DNA of 64,000 nucleotides from Sipunculus nudus (Eukaryota > Annelida > Sipuncula > Golfingiida > Sipunculidae): NCBI GenBank assembly GCA_026874595.1, contig CM049308.1, positions 16,864,001 through 16,928,000 on the forward strand, written 5' to 3'. The notes below the pieces were generated by a model. That model worked only from the letters and a program-made list of their open reading frames with translations, searched no databases and was not told where the DNA came from. Shown piece by piece: positions 1 through 12,605 of the stretch (its first letter is position 1; each line of letters begins with the position of its first letter). The position numbers and the translations under genes were made by a program.

Positions 1-718
1 CTGTTCCAAGTATTCCTTGGAATTAAAGATAGAAAAGAATAGGCATGAATGAGTAATTCCTACTCAGGTTAACATCAATATTGGTCTGTCAGATTCCAAT
101 AATAATGTTTTTCTTTTCTAAATTGCTTCATTGACTCTGCCTTTGAGTGGCTGTTGAATTTCTTTTAACTGCATTAATGGCTCCAACAACTAATGTAATT
201 CCATTTGTATAGATTGCAAAATCACTAAGTTTTGCTCAAGTCTAGGAAAAGTTGGGCAGCCTTTGCTTATGCTATGGATTTTCATTTAACCGCTTATCTG
301 CCAATTAAACATGTATTGGTTAAAAGTCGCTGGGGCTTTCACTGATGTAATCAATTAACAAAAACACATGGTTAAGGCATTTGGGCCATTTAGTACCTTC
401 AGTCCCGGACCTCGCTAACAACCTTTCATGGGCAGCATGCTAAGCGGCAAACCAGGATTTCCTTGGGTCTTTCAGCACCGCAACATTGTTTGTTCCTGTT
501 GAATACAGAACCATTCAAAATTTGCACACCTGGATGCAGACATGATGCTCAATAAGTGAGTGCCGTGAACTGACACTCTCCAGTGCTTACTCAACTGGAT
601 TTCAATAATGAATAGAGAACACACTCTGCAGTGGTCCCTAAAGCCATTCAGTCACCTGTTGGACTCATATGACAGGAGTATTATGGTATACCAAACATCC
701 CTCCGTCTGTAACTTTTA

Positions 719-1145
719 AGGTCACGGCGATAACTTACCGGGGCTTTGATGGATTTTCACGAAACTCACCAGAACTACTTACCAACAGATTTTCTTGCCC
801 AAGTTCAGTTATGGGAAACATCCATACATATTTAATAAGGTCACAGGTCACTAGGCTACTTTGTGGTGTCACCATGATAACTTAAGAAGAATATGGAGGA
901 TTTTAATGAAACTCATTATAAATGTTTATCAATAAAATATCTCACATAAGTTTGATTACCAGCAAAATCCATGCATATTTAATGAGGTCAGAGGTCACCG
1001 CACTTTGGAGGCACCTTGGTGACTTACCAAAAATCCTATGGATTTTCATGTAACTCATTATGCATATTAACTTATAAAGTTTCTCACTTGAATTACGTTT
1101 TCATAAAAAATCATGCATATTTAATGAGGTCACCAGATACACGAT
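719..1145. repeat. Tandem repeat, about 145-bp unit, three diverged copies
   Basis: Three successive blocks (about 719-840, 841-987, 988-1129) share the same order of words: a 'ggtcac(a)ggtcac' start, a 'gataacttac' or 'gtgacttac' segment, 'ggattttcatgaaactca' variants, and an end like 'atccatgcatatttaatgaggtca'. The copies differ clearly from each other, so the duplication is not recent. No protein-coding potential is visible. Confidence 0.7.
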
Positions 1146-1841
1146 GGGCTTTTTATGCACTTTTGTGGTGCTCTTGTTTTATATATATCAAATTTTACAT
1201 TTTGTTATTTTTTCCAAACCCAGCTTCACCATTTCCAGTATCCAAACATTACATTTTTAAACTTGTTACACTTGAAACTTGAGTCATTTTAATTTGAAAA
1301 CTTTTCCAGAAATTTTTTTTATGATACTTTCACACTGTTTCCCATGTTACAATTTCTCCAAACTTTAACAAACTTATCAAAGATTTGAAAGAAATATATG
1401 TTCATCACAGAAAATGTGTTATTCCTTTTGTCCATTTCTTGTGTGCTTGGTTGTGTACTAGCCTTGATTGATAACCCTTTGATTAAACAAGGGTATTATC
1501 GTCTGGTGGAATTGCATAACTGGCTTATGTTGTAACCTTGAAACTGTTGACCTTTTGCTTTCTGATTCAGAAAATTTTGGCCTGGGGAAAGTCTGGAAAA
1601 TATAAAACTGGTGAAGATGTGTAGATCAGTGTCAAATCTGGGGCTATATGCTTTTTGTGCCCAAGGTGTCAATTGTATATGTAACCATTCTTAAAGATGA
1701 ATATACAGAGGAGGCCTTTGTTGTATTGTTTGCTCTGTGCTGACTATTCTAAAAGGGATGTCTTGCAAAAAGGAATTGTTGTAATAGATTGTCATAATTT
1801 AGATGCAAAGCACTCATTAGCATAATGTGTAATTCTTCAAG

Positions 1842-1843
<2 letters not shown>

Positions 1844-1895
<52 letters not shown>
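1844..1895. repeat. (TA)n microsatellite
   Basis: Uninterrupted alternating TA of about 50 bases in AT-rich DNA, followed by a short 'cata' degenerate tail. The open reading frame across it is low-complexity Tyr-Ile and not a gene. Confidence 0.95.
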
Positions 1896-1901
<6 letters not shown>

Positions 1902-3826
1902 CATACACACATGACCATTATCTCTATATACATATATAATAATCAATAATAGGGGTGATTTGCTCTCTGCTTAGCACATTCTAATCCTGAAATAGATGTC
2001 TTGCACGGAAAAGTGGTTGTAATATATTGGGAAAATTATGACCATTATCTCTAGTGGCCAAGCTTTCATTTCCATAATATAGGACACTCCCAGATAATTA
2101 ATATGATGGAAGGGTAGCTATTACATTAGCATGTGTATCAACCATCTATCAGGTCTGAGTTTGATCTGTTTGAATATATTTCAGCCCTGCAGTTGCCATT
2201 TACATATTCTTTATTAACCAAAAGGTGATTTTTATCTCTTCTTTCAATGAGAACTTGATTGATTTGTGATATTTTTGTGATTTTTCCCAACTGACTCCAT
2301 GAATGCTGCCATCCCATTTATCTGTTATTATTAGACCAGCATGTGGGGTGTAAAGAATATTGGTAGTGGCATGTATTTTCAATTATTGTCTCAGTCTGTT
2401 TATCTATGGCCCAGGTTTGATAGCCATCAGTTACAGCCCAGTTGGCCAAGTCACAAAGACCACACGATGTGCTGAGGTTTCAAAGGATGAAAGGGGACAT
2501 TTTCATTTCACTGAACAACTTAGCTGATTTAGAACAATTACTTGAAATTTCCGATGCGCAAGTGGTAGGGATATGCAGATATTGTCCTGAGGCTTGGTGC
2601 ATTAAGCCGGTGAATATGTGCTATTAAGATGGGATATTGTAATTTTTTTTCTCCCGTGGATAGCGGGCCGGGTTGGGCTTTTGTATTTTATACATAACAC
2701 TTCTCGGCTGATGCCATCTCCGGTTACTGCCGATCATGCTCAACCTTTTAGCATTTGGCATGTAATGTTAATTATGGTGCCCAGTGCTCAACGAGATACA
2801 GGAGGGAGATCACTTTGCTTTATACACACCTATAGTTTTCTCCGATCTGCTCTCAACTTTCTTATATAACAGGTGCCTTGCTCTGATTCAGGATATCTTC
2901 TGTTGCCATGGTAATCCTCAAACAGTGACTCAAGCAGCTGCTGAAGCTTCTGTTATTTCCAGAGTCGTGCAGTGAAGATATTCTCTGAAAAACTGCAGTA
3001 AATCCGTCCCAGTAATAATTATGCAATAGGTGTATTGTCATTGGTATTAAATGGCAGTGTCAGAAAGCCTAATGTATCTACTTAATCACTTTTTGTATTG
3101 CCTGGTCCCTCATTTCAATGAATTAATGCAAGACTGGCCTTTCTATAAAGGAGCTTTCTGTAAATTGCCATAAAGGGCAGGAATGCAGTAGGGTATTTCA
3201 GATTAAGACGTTTTCTGTAAATGTTTGGTACACATTTATTATTTATTTGCAGTAAGGAAATATTATTGGGAATACACCTCAGTGGACAGATGACAGAATC
3301 TTATGAATCTGTATTACAATATCAGGTCCACATTTGAAAATAGATATGAATGGTTTATGATTATAAATTTTTATTTGAAATATTGATTTCTATTTGTGTC
3401 ATATTGTGTTCATGCATTGTATCCTTATTGAAAATGAAATTTTCATAATACATTAGTGTATAATGTGTACATGTACAAAATCTTGCCTTGTGGTGCTGGA
3501 GTCAAATACACCAGAAGTATCACTCTGATAAGCATTTTTTATTGAAACATCCATGTTTAAAGCTCTGTGTGTTCATAACTTCAAATACAAGTGACAAATT
3601 TTAATCAAATTTCAAGATGGAAAATGAGCTATGGCTACTGACCAACTGTGATACTAGGATACTGAAAGTAAGCACTTCGTAAGAGTACAGATAAATGCAG
3701 TGAATTGGTTGAAAGTATGAACACTAGATGTCACTGATAAATATTTTAGGCATTACTGTAAATGAAAATGAACAAGTAAAAAGTAAAGGAGAACCAGTCT
3801 GTGATGATTTTCATTTCTTTTTGCAG

Positions 3827-3879
3827 AACGAACTCCTATAACCAAGGACAGAGATTTAGCTTCAATAATCCCTCACCAC
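3827..3879 (+). CDS. Exon of the + strand unrecognised gene (first one seen)
   Basis: The acceptor is a T-rich tract ending ttgcag, and the donor is CAC|gtaagt. The exon completes a split codon with one base, then reads TNSYNQGQRFSFNNPSP and leaves one base of the next codon. The chosen frame is the one that joins in phase to the exon at 5241; the alternative frames do not continue. Confidence 0.7.
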
Positions 3880-6800
3880 GTAAGTATCTTGTCAGTCACG
3901 TCTACTCATTGATTTCAAATAAGAAATAGTCATGCTAGCAAGTAAACCGAGAATTATGAATCATGCTATCAGGAAAAATAACACCTCTGTAACAAAGTGT
4001 AGGAAAATGTGGAGTATTTTTATTCCCAAGTTATCCAATGAGTCATTTGCTGTGGCCTACATTTGTAGAATCTTAAGTGATTGTTAATGAATAGATTTAT
4101 GAGCTTTACCAATATTCTGTGATTTAAATTTTATACACGGAGACTCATTGTTTGTATCCTGCAGTTTTGGTAGTTGGATATAACCGACAGTGGGTCATTC
4201 ATCTGACCTCTATACCTGATGGCCCCAGGTTCAAACTTGGTAACTGAAAGGTTTCTTTACAAGTTTTAACCTGAGCCTCTAAACAACAGTACAGCTCCCA
4301 GGTTTGTTTCCGAGACTTGTGATTAAAAAAAAACTGAATAACATCCCTTCTTTAACACTTGCCTTCCTGGCTTGTTCTTAACCTGGTAGTTAAACATAGT
4401 TACACGGGTAGTTTAACATAGTGGTACTGAATTTTTTTACATTTAAGCACTTGAAAATTATGAGTGGAGTCTTATGAAGTTTGTTACTAGTGTTGCCAGT
4501 TTCAGTGATACAGAGAATTGAAAAATAGTAATGTAACTTGTATATTTGAGGAGCCTTAGGTAGTAGTATTTTGTTATATCAGTTTGTCCTGGTTTGATAT
4601 GATCAGTTGTTAACACTGACAGACTTGCTCTTTCTAGTGAAAATAGGAATCCATTTCTGGACCATGTAATGGTCGAGCACATACCGTTTATACCACAGGG
4701 GAAAGGTCTCATCACATAAGTGATAACAGGTGGCCTTGTCCTTGGGGAAATTCTTCACAGATGCCACATACACATCCTGAATGAATCATTCTTGTAAATC
4801 TCGTGGATAAAAGTATATGTAATAACACTTAATCAATGCTAAAGATTAGGAATTTAACCCTTAGAAAAAGCATTTCACAACATATAGTTTATATATAATT
4901 TATATATATTTATATGTATATATTATATATATTTATATATATGATATATAATTTATATTTTCAGTAACACTTAATCTGTTTCAAAGATGAGGATTTTCCT
5001 TCTCCCAGAAAGGCATTTGACTCTATGTAGTGGGTAATGTGAAGCCATATTTGGCCATAAGTGTTTATTAAATGTCACCTATAGCCAGTAAATGTTATTA
5101 GTTTATAAATAAATTTGATTGTGAATTTAAATACATTTCAGTCTCTTTTAGTATCTAACAAGTTTTTTTTGTGTTTTATATGAGGTGGTTTTGTGTGAAT
5201 TGTTGTTCAGTATGGCTTATCATGTTTCATTTTGTTTCAGACCTCTTCCCATTTTTGAGCAGAAGACTGGCTCAGTCGCAATCTCAGTTTGATACAGGTA
5301 AATTGTTTTTCTGCTAGATAATCCCCCCCCCCACACACAAATATTTGTAATGTAGTTTTTACAAATTAATTAGGAGCAACATTAATAATATATTTTTCCA
5401 CAGTATTATTTATATACTTGCTATCATTTTGTATAAATATTGAAAGTTGATGCCAGACCCAACAGGTATAAAATAAAAACATATTTTAACCCATAATTAA
5501 AACATTTGTGCATTATCTGAAGAGAAATATTGGAAATAGTTTGAAAAAGATATGACTTTAAAGTAAAGTTTGCTCCATATAGCCAGCCAAGAACAAAGAC
5601 CCACAGATTAAAGTCTGGACAGTCTTGGTTAAATGGTTTGCTCTCTCCCCTGATGATCTGGGTTCAGTCCCTGGTGTGGCTAGGAGAGTTGATACACCTT
5701 AAAGGGCTTGGTTTTCTCCAGGTTCTCCAGGTTCCCCATCATGACAGACTACTGAATGCCACCATCCAAACCATAGTTCTGTACTCCTGATAATAATTTT
5801 GAAAAATATAGGGCCTACACTAAAATAATCAAAATTTAGATCCTGGTTTTCACTTGTAATTCAAGGCTTGTAATAGGAAAAGTTTCAGAGGTTAATCTTC
5901 TCTACTAGATATGCAAAAAGGAAACGGTGACAAATATCAGGTAGAAAATACCAGCACTGACTTTTGATATTTTCAATCACTTTTTCTCACTTTTCATGCA
6001 AGTCAAGAGGCTTGTTGCAGGGAAATTGTCTTAAGAAAACCCTAGTCAGTCAAGCATGTCAACAAGTACGGTGAAAAACTATTTGACTCATATAAGAAAA
6101 TATAAACTCCAGGCTAGAGGAGTCATGATAATTTAAATCCCTGCTTGTTACTTGTCACAGATGAACATTAGTGTGCAGCAGAGGAAGTGCCATTCAAAGT
6201 TTGGTCAACCAGGCATGTCACTGAGAAGGCAGGGAATATCGTGGTTCAGGCTGTCTGCCAACCAGATGAATAGCAATGGCCTTGTCATGATTAATATTAA
6301 TTTATGCAGTTTGGACCTGTTTTTAGCCCCGAAACAAGCCATGCTTAATTACCTGTTGATTTATTTCTATGATTCTTTATTTTGTTATATTTAGCTCCTA
6401 TCAGCTGAATTAGTAGTCTGTCAGGGGCTGCATTATGGATAAATAACAATTAGAATCGCATTCATACTCCCCGTGTGTGTTATGTGGTAGTCATAATAAT
6501 GAAATATTGTGTGGATGGCGTTTTTATAATGGTTACTGCCGCAATAATTTTGCTCCCTAGTGACAGTATTAGGGGTACAGGTGTAGTTTAAAGAGGTTTT
6601 GGTTTACCTGTTGCTACGATTCATCCAACTGGTTCAAAAACAATGAGGAAATATGTTTTGCTGTTTTTTTAACCCGTCAGAAAAAAATGCTGCAGATGGA
6701 ATTACAAAAACCTGTTGGGCTGACCAGAGCTGGCATGGTTTGGTGCAAGATTATCTTATTTTATTTATTCAGGAATGTGAGCTTTATGTCATGTTAAGAA

Positions 6801-9800
6801 TATAACTTTGTATGTTTGTATGAGTTTTTTAGTTCTAAAAACCCATCTCTCTTTGTATAAAGGAACCTGCAGGTTTTAATCATGTTTCTCTAATTATTAC
6901 AACTAAATGATTATTGAACCATGTCTCTTAAATATAACACAGCCAAAAGATTACTCTTGTCACCACTGGTTTAAATGTCAGAAGACCCGGGTCGGAGAGA
7001 CAGTGGTTTGCATTGGAACAACCCTGGGATATCATCTGTGAGGCACAATGTGAATCCTGTGTAAATAGACCTGTGTGCAATGTCACACCTACTGCGGATA
7101 GACCAGAGCATGCATCATCCCTTAATAAATATCACCAAGGCGATACCCCGGGGTTTAGGGGTCTATGTTGGCTAAAATTACTTGTCCCTGATCAAAAGTC
7201 ATTGTCATAGTGTCAGAGGTCTCAAGTTTCTAAAATGTGATTGACATATTGTTGCAGATTATTAGTTTTGATAATATTTGAACATCCTCAGGAAGAAATA
7301 TGCAATTACAGTGCATCTGTAGATTGTACTTATTGAGGATAAAGATATTCACATGATAAGAATGAAGGTTAAAAATAAGCCTGTTGAATTAGTTGTGAAC
7401 ATTTTCCATATTTCAGATTCAAGAATATTTATTAGACACTTTAGCTTATCTGTTGAATTTTAAGCATTTTGTGCTAGCACTGCCAAGGTTACACATTTAC
7501 CAAGATGATTAACATGTGTCATGTAATGATAACATATATATATATATATATATGTTATGAAAAATCTAAATCTTCAGTGTTCATATGACAAACTTCCATA
7601 GAAATTACATTTACATAGCTTACGGGGTAATTAACCTTGTGCTCCTGTTGGGTGTTAATGTACATCATTGATTCGGTGATTGTTTCCATGGAATTTTGAA
7701 AACCATAGCTTTCTGAAAGTAAATGAATAGTAAATGATCACATTTAGAAGGGATTAGTGAAAAAAGTTTCAGTAGTTCTTTGCAGTCTTTTTCCTTAACC
7801 TATTCTAAAGCTTCCCTCATGGTGTTATTTTCATCATCTGGTATAAAATTGAAAGTCACCTGTATGTTTAAACAGAACTAGTATCAGCAACATCTCCAAT
7901 GACATTTAAGCATGACACTTCTCTGTAGTAATCATCTTAAGACCTGTTTTAAGTGGTATTTATGTTAAGATTCAGGGTTTGATTGGCTTAGTGTAGCTGA
8001 GCAGATTTCTGGCTGGTCAGGGGATTACTTATTCACCATGTAATGGAATTAGCTGGTGACCTTGGAACAGAGGCTTTTCTTATATCTGTTAATGATCTGT
8101 CTCAGACTAATCGCTTACAGACATTATATGTGCCTAGAGCTTACATCTAGGCCTCTATTATATTTCATCAATGTTTTCATATTTAACTCCTAAAAATAAT
8201 GTGTTTTGATCAGTTATTTACCTAGATCACTTTGAAGGTTGGTTTGCTGGACATAATGTAAAGTGGTGGTCATGTGTCACAGAAAGGAGCTGAAGTTTTA
8301 TCCTTGATTATGGTGGACTTTCAATGCAGTAAGACCCGTGGTCATGGTCTTCAGCACGATTTCAGAGGGTTTTAATTTGTAATTAAACTGATTATATTGT
8401 TAGACATCATGTGTAATGGTGGTTTTGGAATATCTGATAGGACGATGGAATTTGTAACCAACCTTAGACCTTCACCATGATTTACTACAGAAATAAAATT
8501 GCGCATTTGGATAAATTGTGATTTTCAAAGAGAACCAGTCTGGGTGCCTTAAACATTTTCATCAGTGCACAAAATAGAATAAACATACAGCTATGCTTAC
8601 TTTTCACAATCATCATTCCCAGGTACCTCCTCATTTGTGTAGTCACTTTTTATGCTCAGTGACAATTACCTCTGGCTCATTGAACAAAGGCAAATGTTTT
8701 TTATGCAGTGAACATCGCTGGGAATGTAGACACATTCTTCCTCATAATAATGGTTTCAGATGCACCTTTGGTTGCATGTGCTAAGTTACATGAACCGGTT
8801 GTTTACTGATGAGACCTGTGCAGCTGGTTTGGTATAAAGACTGTCATAAAGGCCATTGGTGCTATTTTATTTATTTTTTTTTACAGATCTTTATATTTTT
8901 AAATGTCCACCTGTCAAACTCAAATAGTAAATACACTAGAGAAATACATTTGGAAAGGTCAGATCTTGGTTCCTGACACAAACAGGGTTTGTGGCCATGT
9001 GTATACTGGTAAAACCCGGGTCAAATACCCTGATTGAGTTGTAGGATTAAATTACAGCTTGGTAAAATACAAACACCAAACCTTACATGCATAGATTTTT
9101 GTCTGTCTATTTGACAAAGCAGTATTTGTGCTATTGTAATACTGAAATAATTTAAAAAAAAAAATACATTACCAAGGTCAAGTCATAGTTAATAGATAGT
9201 GTGGGATGTTGGACGGAATGCCCCTCCCCTGATATAGGATATCTTGGCTATTTCAGCAAGAACAGATCTTATAGTTCAAATGTTAGGGTGTAATACCAAA
9301 ATTTATAAAGATAAAATGCACAAGTGCACAATGCACACTAGTAGGAAATTACAGTACTTTCTTACAGCAGTATGGCAGTTACACCCAAAGTATTTTATAG
9401 CAAAATACATCAGATGATAGGTTCCACATCAAGCAAACAAATAATGGTGTTAATATGTGGGGTCAGCTGGAATGAAGAGCTCTGTTATTATTCCACACAA
9501 GCATGGCTGTTGCTGGAGATGTATGGTTATAAGGGTTGGAGGAGGCAGGCCATATGAATGGTTATTAGACCAGCCCCCTCTCTTGGGGAACTAATGATAA
9601 TTGATGCACCAACCAGATACGGTTATTTGCTTTAGAGTGACACTGTGACCAGCCAGGGTATCAATTAGCGCTAAACGGCCTAGTCCTCTGGCGATAATGG
9701 AGCTGTTGTCAAGAACGCTGTTGACACGTCACTATGGTGACAGGCCACTGCTTATCTGCTGTTGTAACAACTACTATAGATATGCACTTTAGAATCAGTT

Positions 9801-12092
9801 GCAACTTATGCTGCTGGGTCAATGAATTTGAAAGCCCCCAGTGAAGGATAACTTGTCACATGAATCACGCTTGGGTCAGCTCTAACGGCAGCTTGATTGG
9901 TTTTATTCCTGTGGTATCGTGCATCAGTGTCAATAACAAGCAGAGCCACCACAACAGTTTGGGTTTGAAGGTGGCATGAGTGATACTATTACATATTATT
10001 GCTGCTTGCATTATCTCTAAGCTTCTGTATAACTGGAGGTCTATAATTGTTTACTATCGTGTTTGATCTTAACCTTTCTTCGCCTGCTTCAGATTAAGTG
10101 TTGTATTGATAAGAAACAGTTAGATAGATAATAGATATATAGCCCCTCCAGCAGATATCAGAGAGTTATAAAGAGCTAACACAAAGAACCTCTATACAGG
10201 AACTAGGCCAGGTTTTGATGTGTGACTATCTTGACTATCTTGTTTATTTGGACTGCATATTTGATGACTAAAAAAATAGTCTCCAGTTTGTTCGTCTGAC
10301 TTCCTTCTTCAGTATATAAGTGATATTGTATGTTAAATTAGTCTCTTTCTTATTCTCTCTCTCATATGAATTTATGTTTGTGCATCTCAGAGAGAGAGAG
10401 AGAGAGAGAGAGAGTCCTCAGATTTTGATATGAGCCTGTGGTTTTAAAATCCAAGGATCCTAATAGAATTAGTTGAATCTTTTATCAACAGATGGAGCTA
10501 CCTGTTAACTACATTTCAGCTATGGAGATGAAAATAAACTCAACAGTATTTATCTCAGTTTGAAACTATAAATCAGATGTTTTCTTTGTTTCAGAATCTG
10601 ATATAGATGTCGCCAATGCTTTGGTGTCTCTCAAGTCAAGAGGGTTTCACTCATCAAGTGAGTTACATTTATAATGTTTTTGTTTTAAATAATTTTGAAT
10701 TATAGTGTTTTTACATGAAATCTTTAAGATCATGTCATTTTACATTATAGAATTTAACATTGTAACATCTTGTTTTCTCCAGGATTATTGTTGATTCTTT
10801 TAAGAGGGAGAAGAAACAATCAGACCTATTTGAATGGTTTTGGAAACAATAATTGAAAAATGTTTTACATTATTAGTTATATTGTTTATACCATGTATTA
10901 TCTACAACAGAGATGTGGAAAAATGTGTTTGATAATTGTTAGATATATTGGATAATTTATTCAAATGTATACATTTATTTTACCAGATCCACGTCTGCGC
11001 CCACTCAGTGTTCAAAATGGCAACTACAGGGAGAGGTCCCCATCTCCTCCGGAATTCGGCTCAGAAGAGGAGAAAAGACGGTTAAAAAGACACAGGTAGA
11101 ATTGCTACATATGGTCTTTGCATTTCAAAGAAGTAGGAAAACAGAACAAGTACATTGAAAAACATTTGAAGCAGTTAAAAAAAATTAAATGGTGAAATTT
11201 ATTTTAAAAAAATGCAAAAAGACATTTAAAAGCTATGATATTTGATATATAAAATACATGTAAGTGGACCTTTGATCAGATGTAGCATTTCCACAAATTG
11301 ACAATAATTTTGTACAGTAATTATTTTTCTTAGAGATTCTAAAAAATCATGACAAATCAATAAAATTAAATAAATCAAACCTGGGCCCCCCGATGTTTAA
11401 CTCAGCTGAGACAACTTCCATGTGTGATTTCCATGTCTTTGGTCCATGAGTCTAATATTAATTTTGGGTCATGTGTAAAACAAATGCAAAAAAACCTCAA
11501 CCTACTACTTGACACCTTTGATACCTCATTATAGTATATATCATTATGGAAGTATTATATAAAATTATATAGTTACAGTAGTAACCATGATTTTATTACT
11601 TTCAGAACGTCTAGCCCATACAGAAGGCGACCAAGATCTCCAATTGTGTGCACGGAAATCCCAAGTGAGGATCACACATACAGTGTCAGTGGTACTGCTC
11701 ACTCGCGCCCCTTATCTCCCGCATCAGTTGTTTCTTCCATCGATGAGGAATATGAATTTGGTCATAATGGCCACGTGGGCAGTGATTTGAGTGATAGTGA
11801 GCGCTGTGAGAGTGACTTTGGAGATGGTTTGGAGAGTGAAACAGAGAGTGGTCATGGTTCAAGGAGTCAAGATGATAGTGACTATGTGTCCCCTCATAAG
11901 AAGAAACGACCTTTGACCTCAGCAGAGGAAGAAGATGAAGAGAAGAAAATTGTTGAAGGTGCCGATGCGTTACTTAACCTGGCTGGCATCAAAACTTCCT
12001 CTATAGTACCGCTACGGTCGATAAGTCCGACAACTACTAATAACAATAATAATATCATTGTTAAACAGGAGAAGGATGAAAGCACTACATGA
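3827..12092 (+). CDS. 3' part of a spliced gene for a Ser-rich acidic, probably nuclear protein (unrecognised)
   Basis: Five exons (3827-3879, 5241-5297, 10595-10657, 10987-11095, 11606-12092) join in compatible phase through AG/GT splice sites and encode the last 259 residues. The 5' end is missing. I do not recognise the protein. Seen in it: an aromatic, Gln/Ser-rich start (residues 1-37); a short hydrophobic motif SDIDVANALVSLKSRG (residues about 38-53); a basic, Ser-Pro-rich stretch with EEEKRRLKRHR then YRRRPRSP that looks like a bipartite nuclear localisation signal; a long Asp/Glu/Ser tract; a second motif EGADALLNLAGI; and a tail with an Asn run and VKQE, which fits the SUMO consensus (hydrophobic-K-x-E). 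The two A-x-AL-x-L motifs, the basic patch and the acidic tract suggest a disordered transcription or chromatin regulator; that role is inference. It converges on MCM8. Confidence 0.75.
5241..5297 (+). CDS. Exon of the + strand unrecognised gene
   Basis: The acceptor is ttttgtttcag and the donor ACAG|gtaaat. It reads LFPFLSRRLAQSQSQFDT with split codons at both ends (His before, Glu after). A 5.3-kb intron follows. Confidence 0.75.
5621..5795 (+). repeat. tRNA-derived SINE-like copy
   Basis: TGGTTAAATGG (5626-5636) fits an RNA polymerase III A box and GGTTCAGTCCC (5661-5671) a B box, about 35 bases apart as in tRNA-derived SINE heads. The following 'ttttctccaggttctccaggttcccc' type segment resembles the conserved body seen after tRNA heads in many marine invertebrate SINEs. 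The copy is decayed and no target duplication was found. It is not a functional tRNA: no full cloverleaf is visible. Confidence 0.45.
10390..10414. repeat. (GA)n microsatellite
   Basis: About 25 bases of uninterrupted AG dinucleotides within the intron, 180 bases before the exon at 10595. Confidence 0.9.
10595..10657 (+). CDS. Exon of the + strand unrecognised gene
   Basis: Bounded by ctttgtttcag and TCAA|gtgagt. It reads ESDIDVANALVSLKSRGFHS and ends one base into the next codon. The amphipathic segment SDIDVANALVSL is the most structured part of this otherwise low-complexity protein and could be a short interaction helix. Confidence 0.8.
10987..11095 (+). CDS. Exon of the + strand unrecognised gene
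   Basis: The acceptor tttaccag has a weak pyrimidine tract; the donor is ACAG|gtagaa. The reading contains SVQNGNYRERSPSPPEFG and then EEEKRRLKRHR: SR-like dipeptides, an SPSPP phosphosite-like run and a strong basic cluster that probably forms the first half of a nuclear localisation signal. Phase matches the exons on both sides. Confidence 0.8.
11606..12092 (+). CDS. Last coding exon of the + strand unrecognised gene
   Basis: The acceptor is ttactttcag; the frame stays open for 161 codons to TGA at 12090-12092. It begins TSSPYRRRPRSP (second basic cluster), passes through an acidic Ser/Asp/Glu tract (about 11760-11890), KKKRP, an EEEDEEKK run, EGADALLNLAGI, and a tail with repeated Asn (AAC/AAT codons) and a VKQE sumoylation-like site. 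ATG codons inside (11646 for example) are internal Met codons, not starts. Open frames in other registers and on the opposite strand here are shadows. Confidence 0.85.
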
Positions 12093-12599
12093 TAGGGTTA
12101 CAAAAGCTTTTAGTTCACTCCAGTTCTTATGGTATATTATTATACAGTAATAGACTGTTAGATGTCATAATGTCACTGCCTTATGCAAATGGCTGTTGTG
12201 TAAGATACACATGCACACACACAAAGGCGACATCTTGTGAACCATGCATCAATCCCATGGCAGCACTAAACTACCGGTCAAAGATGGACACAAGCCCAGT
12301 GTCTGGGTGCAGCAGGTCATAGAAATTACCAATGTCTTTTAACACAACAGCAGTAGCATTTACATTAGCATATGTAGCTGTTCTTAGTCCATATATAACC
12401 TATAACATGTACTTGTGTCTCAAGGGAGAGGTCTTAATATTGTGCTAATTGTAATCATGCACAGAATACTTGATATATGACAAAACATAAAAATTGGATT
12501 TGATGAAATATTGTGTTCAGTGGAAAGGCGAAACAAAAAATTACAACTGGCACTGTCAAAGCTTTTAACAAATGCTTAGGTATTTGTGAGTTTTATAGT

Positions 12600-12605
12600 A
12601 ATAAA
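12600..12605 (+). terminator. Candidate poly(A) signal AATAAA for the + strand gene
   Basis: This is the first AATAAA after the TGA at 12090-12092, about 510 bases downstream. It would give a 3' UTR of about 530 bases. No transcript evidence is available and the sequence is AT-rich, so chance occurrence is possible. Confidence 0.3.

Larger units (their letters stand above)
1..3826. other. Non-coding stretch left of the first recognised exon
   Basis: I found no exon here with convincing coding content and splice sites. The next exon (3827) begins in mid-codon, so at least one upstream exon of the + strand gene must exist; it may lie here unrecognised or left of the window. The stretch holds a 145-bp tandem repeat (about 719-1145), a (TA)n run (1844-1895) and otherwise AT-rich unique DNA. 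Open frames at 2442-2975 are short, lack partners and resemble nothing I know. Confidence 0.5.
5298..10594 (+). other. 5.3-kb intron of the + strand gene
   Basis: AT-rich DNA between two phase-matched exons. It holds a SINE-like copy (5621-5795), a short (TA)n (about 7533-7554) and a (GA)n run (10390-10414). I see no further exon in it with both splice sites and coding character, though a small exon of compatible phase cannot be excluded. Confidence 0.6.

Noticed and set aside
1749-1946. 65-codon open frame
   Set aside because: Produced by the (TA)n microsatellite.
4160-4310. Second tRNA-derived SINE
   Set aside because: A B-box-like GGTTCAAACTT (4228) is present, but no acceptable A box or conserved body was found.
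11646-12092. Stand-alone gene starting at the ATG at 11646
   Set aside because: The frame is open back to a good acceptor at 11605 and joins in phase to the upstream exon; the ATG is internal.
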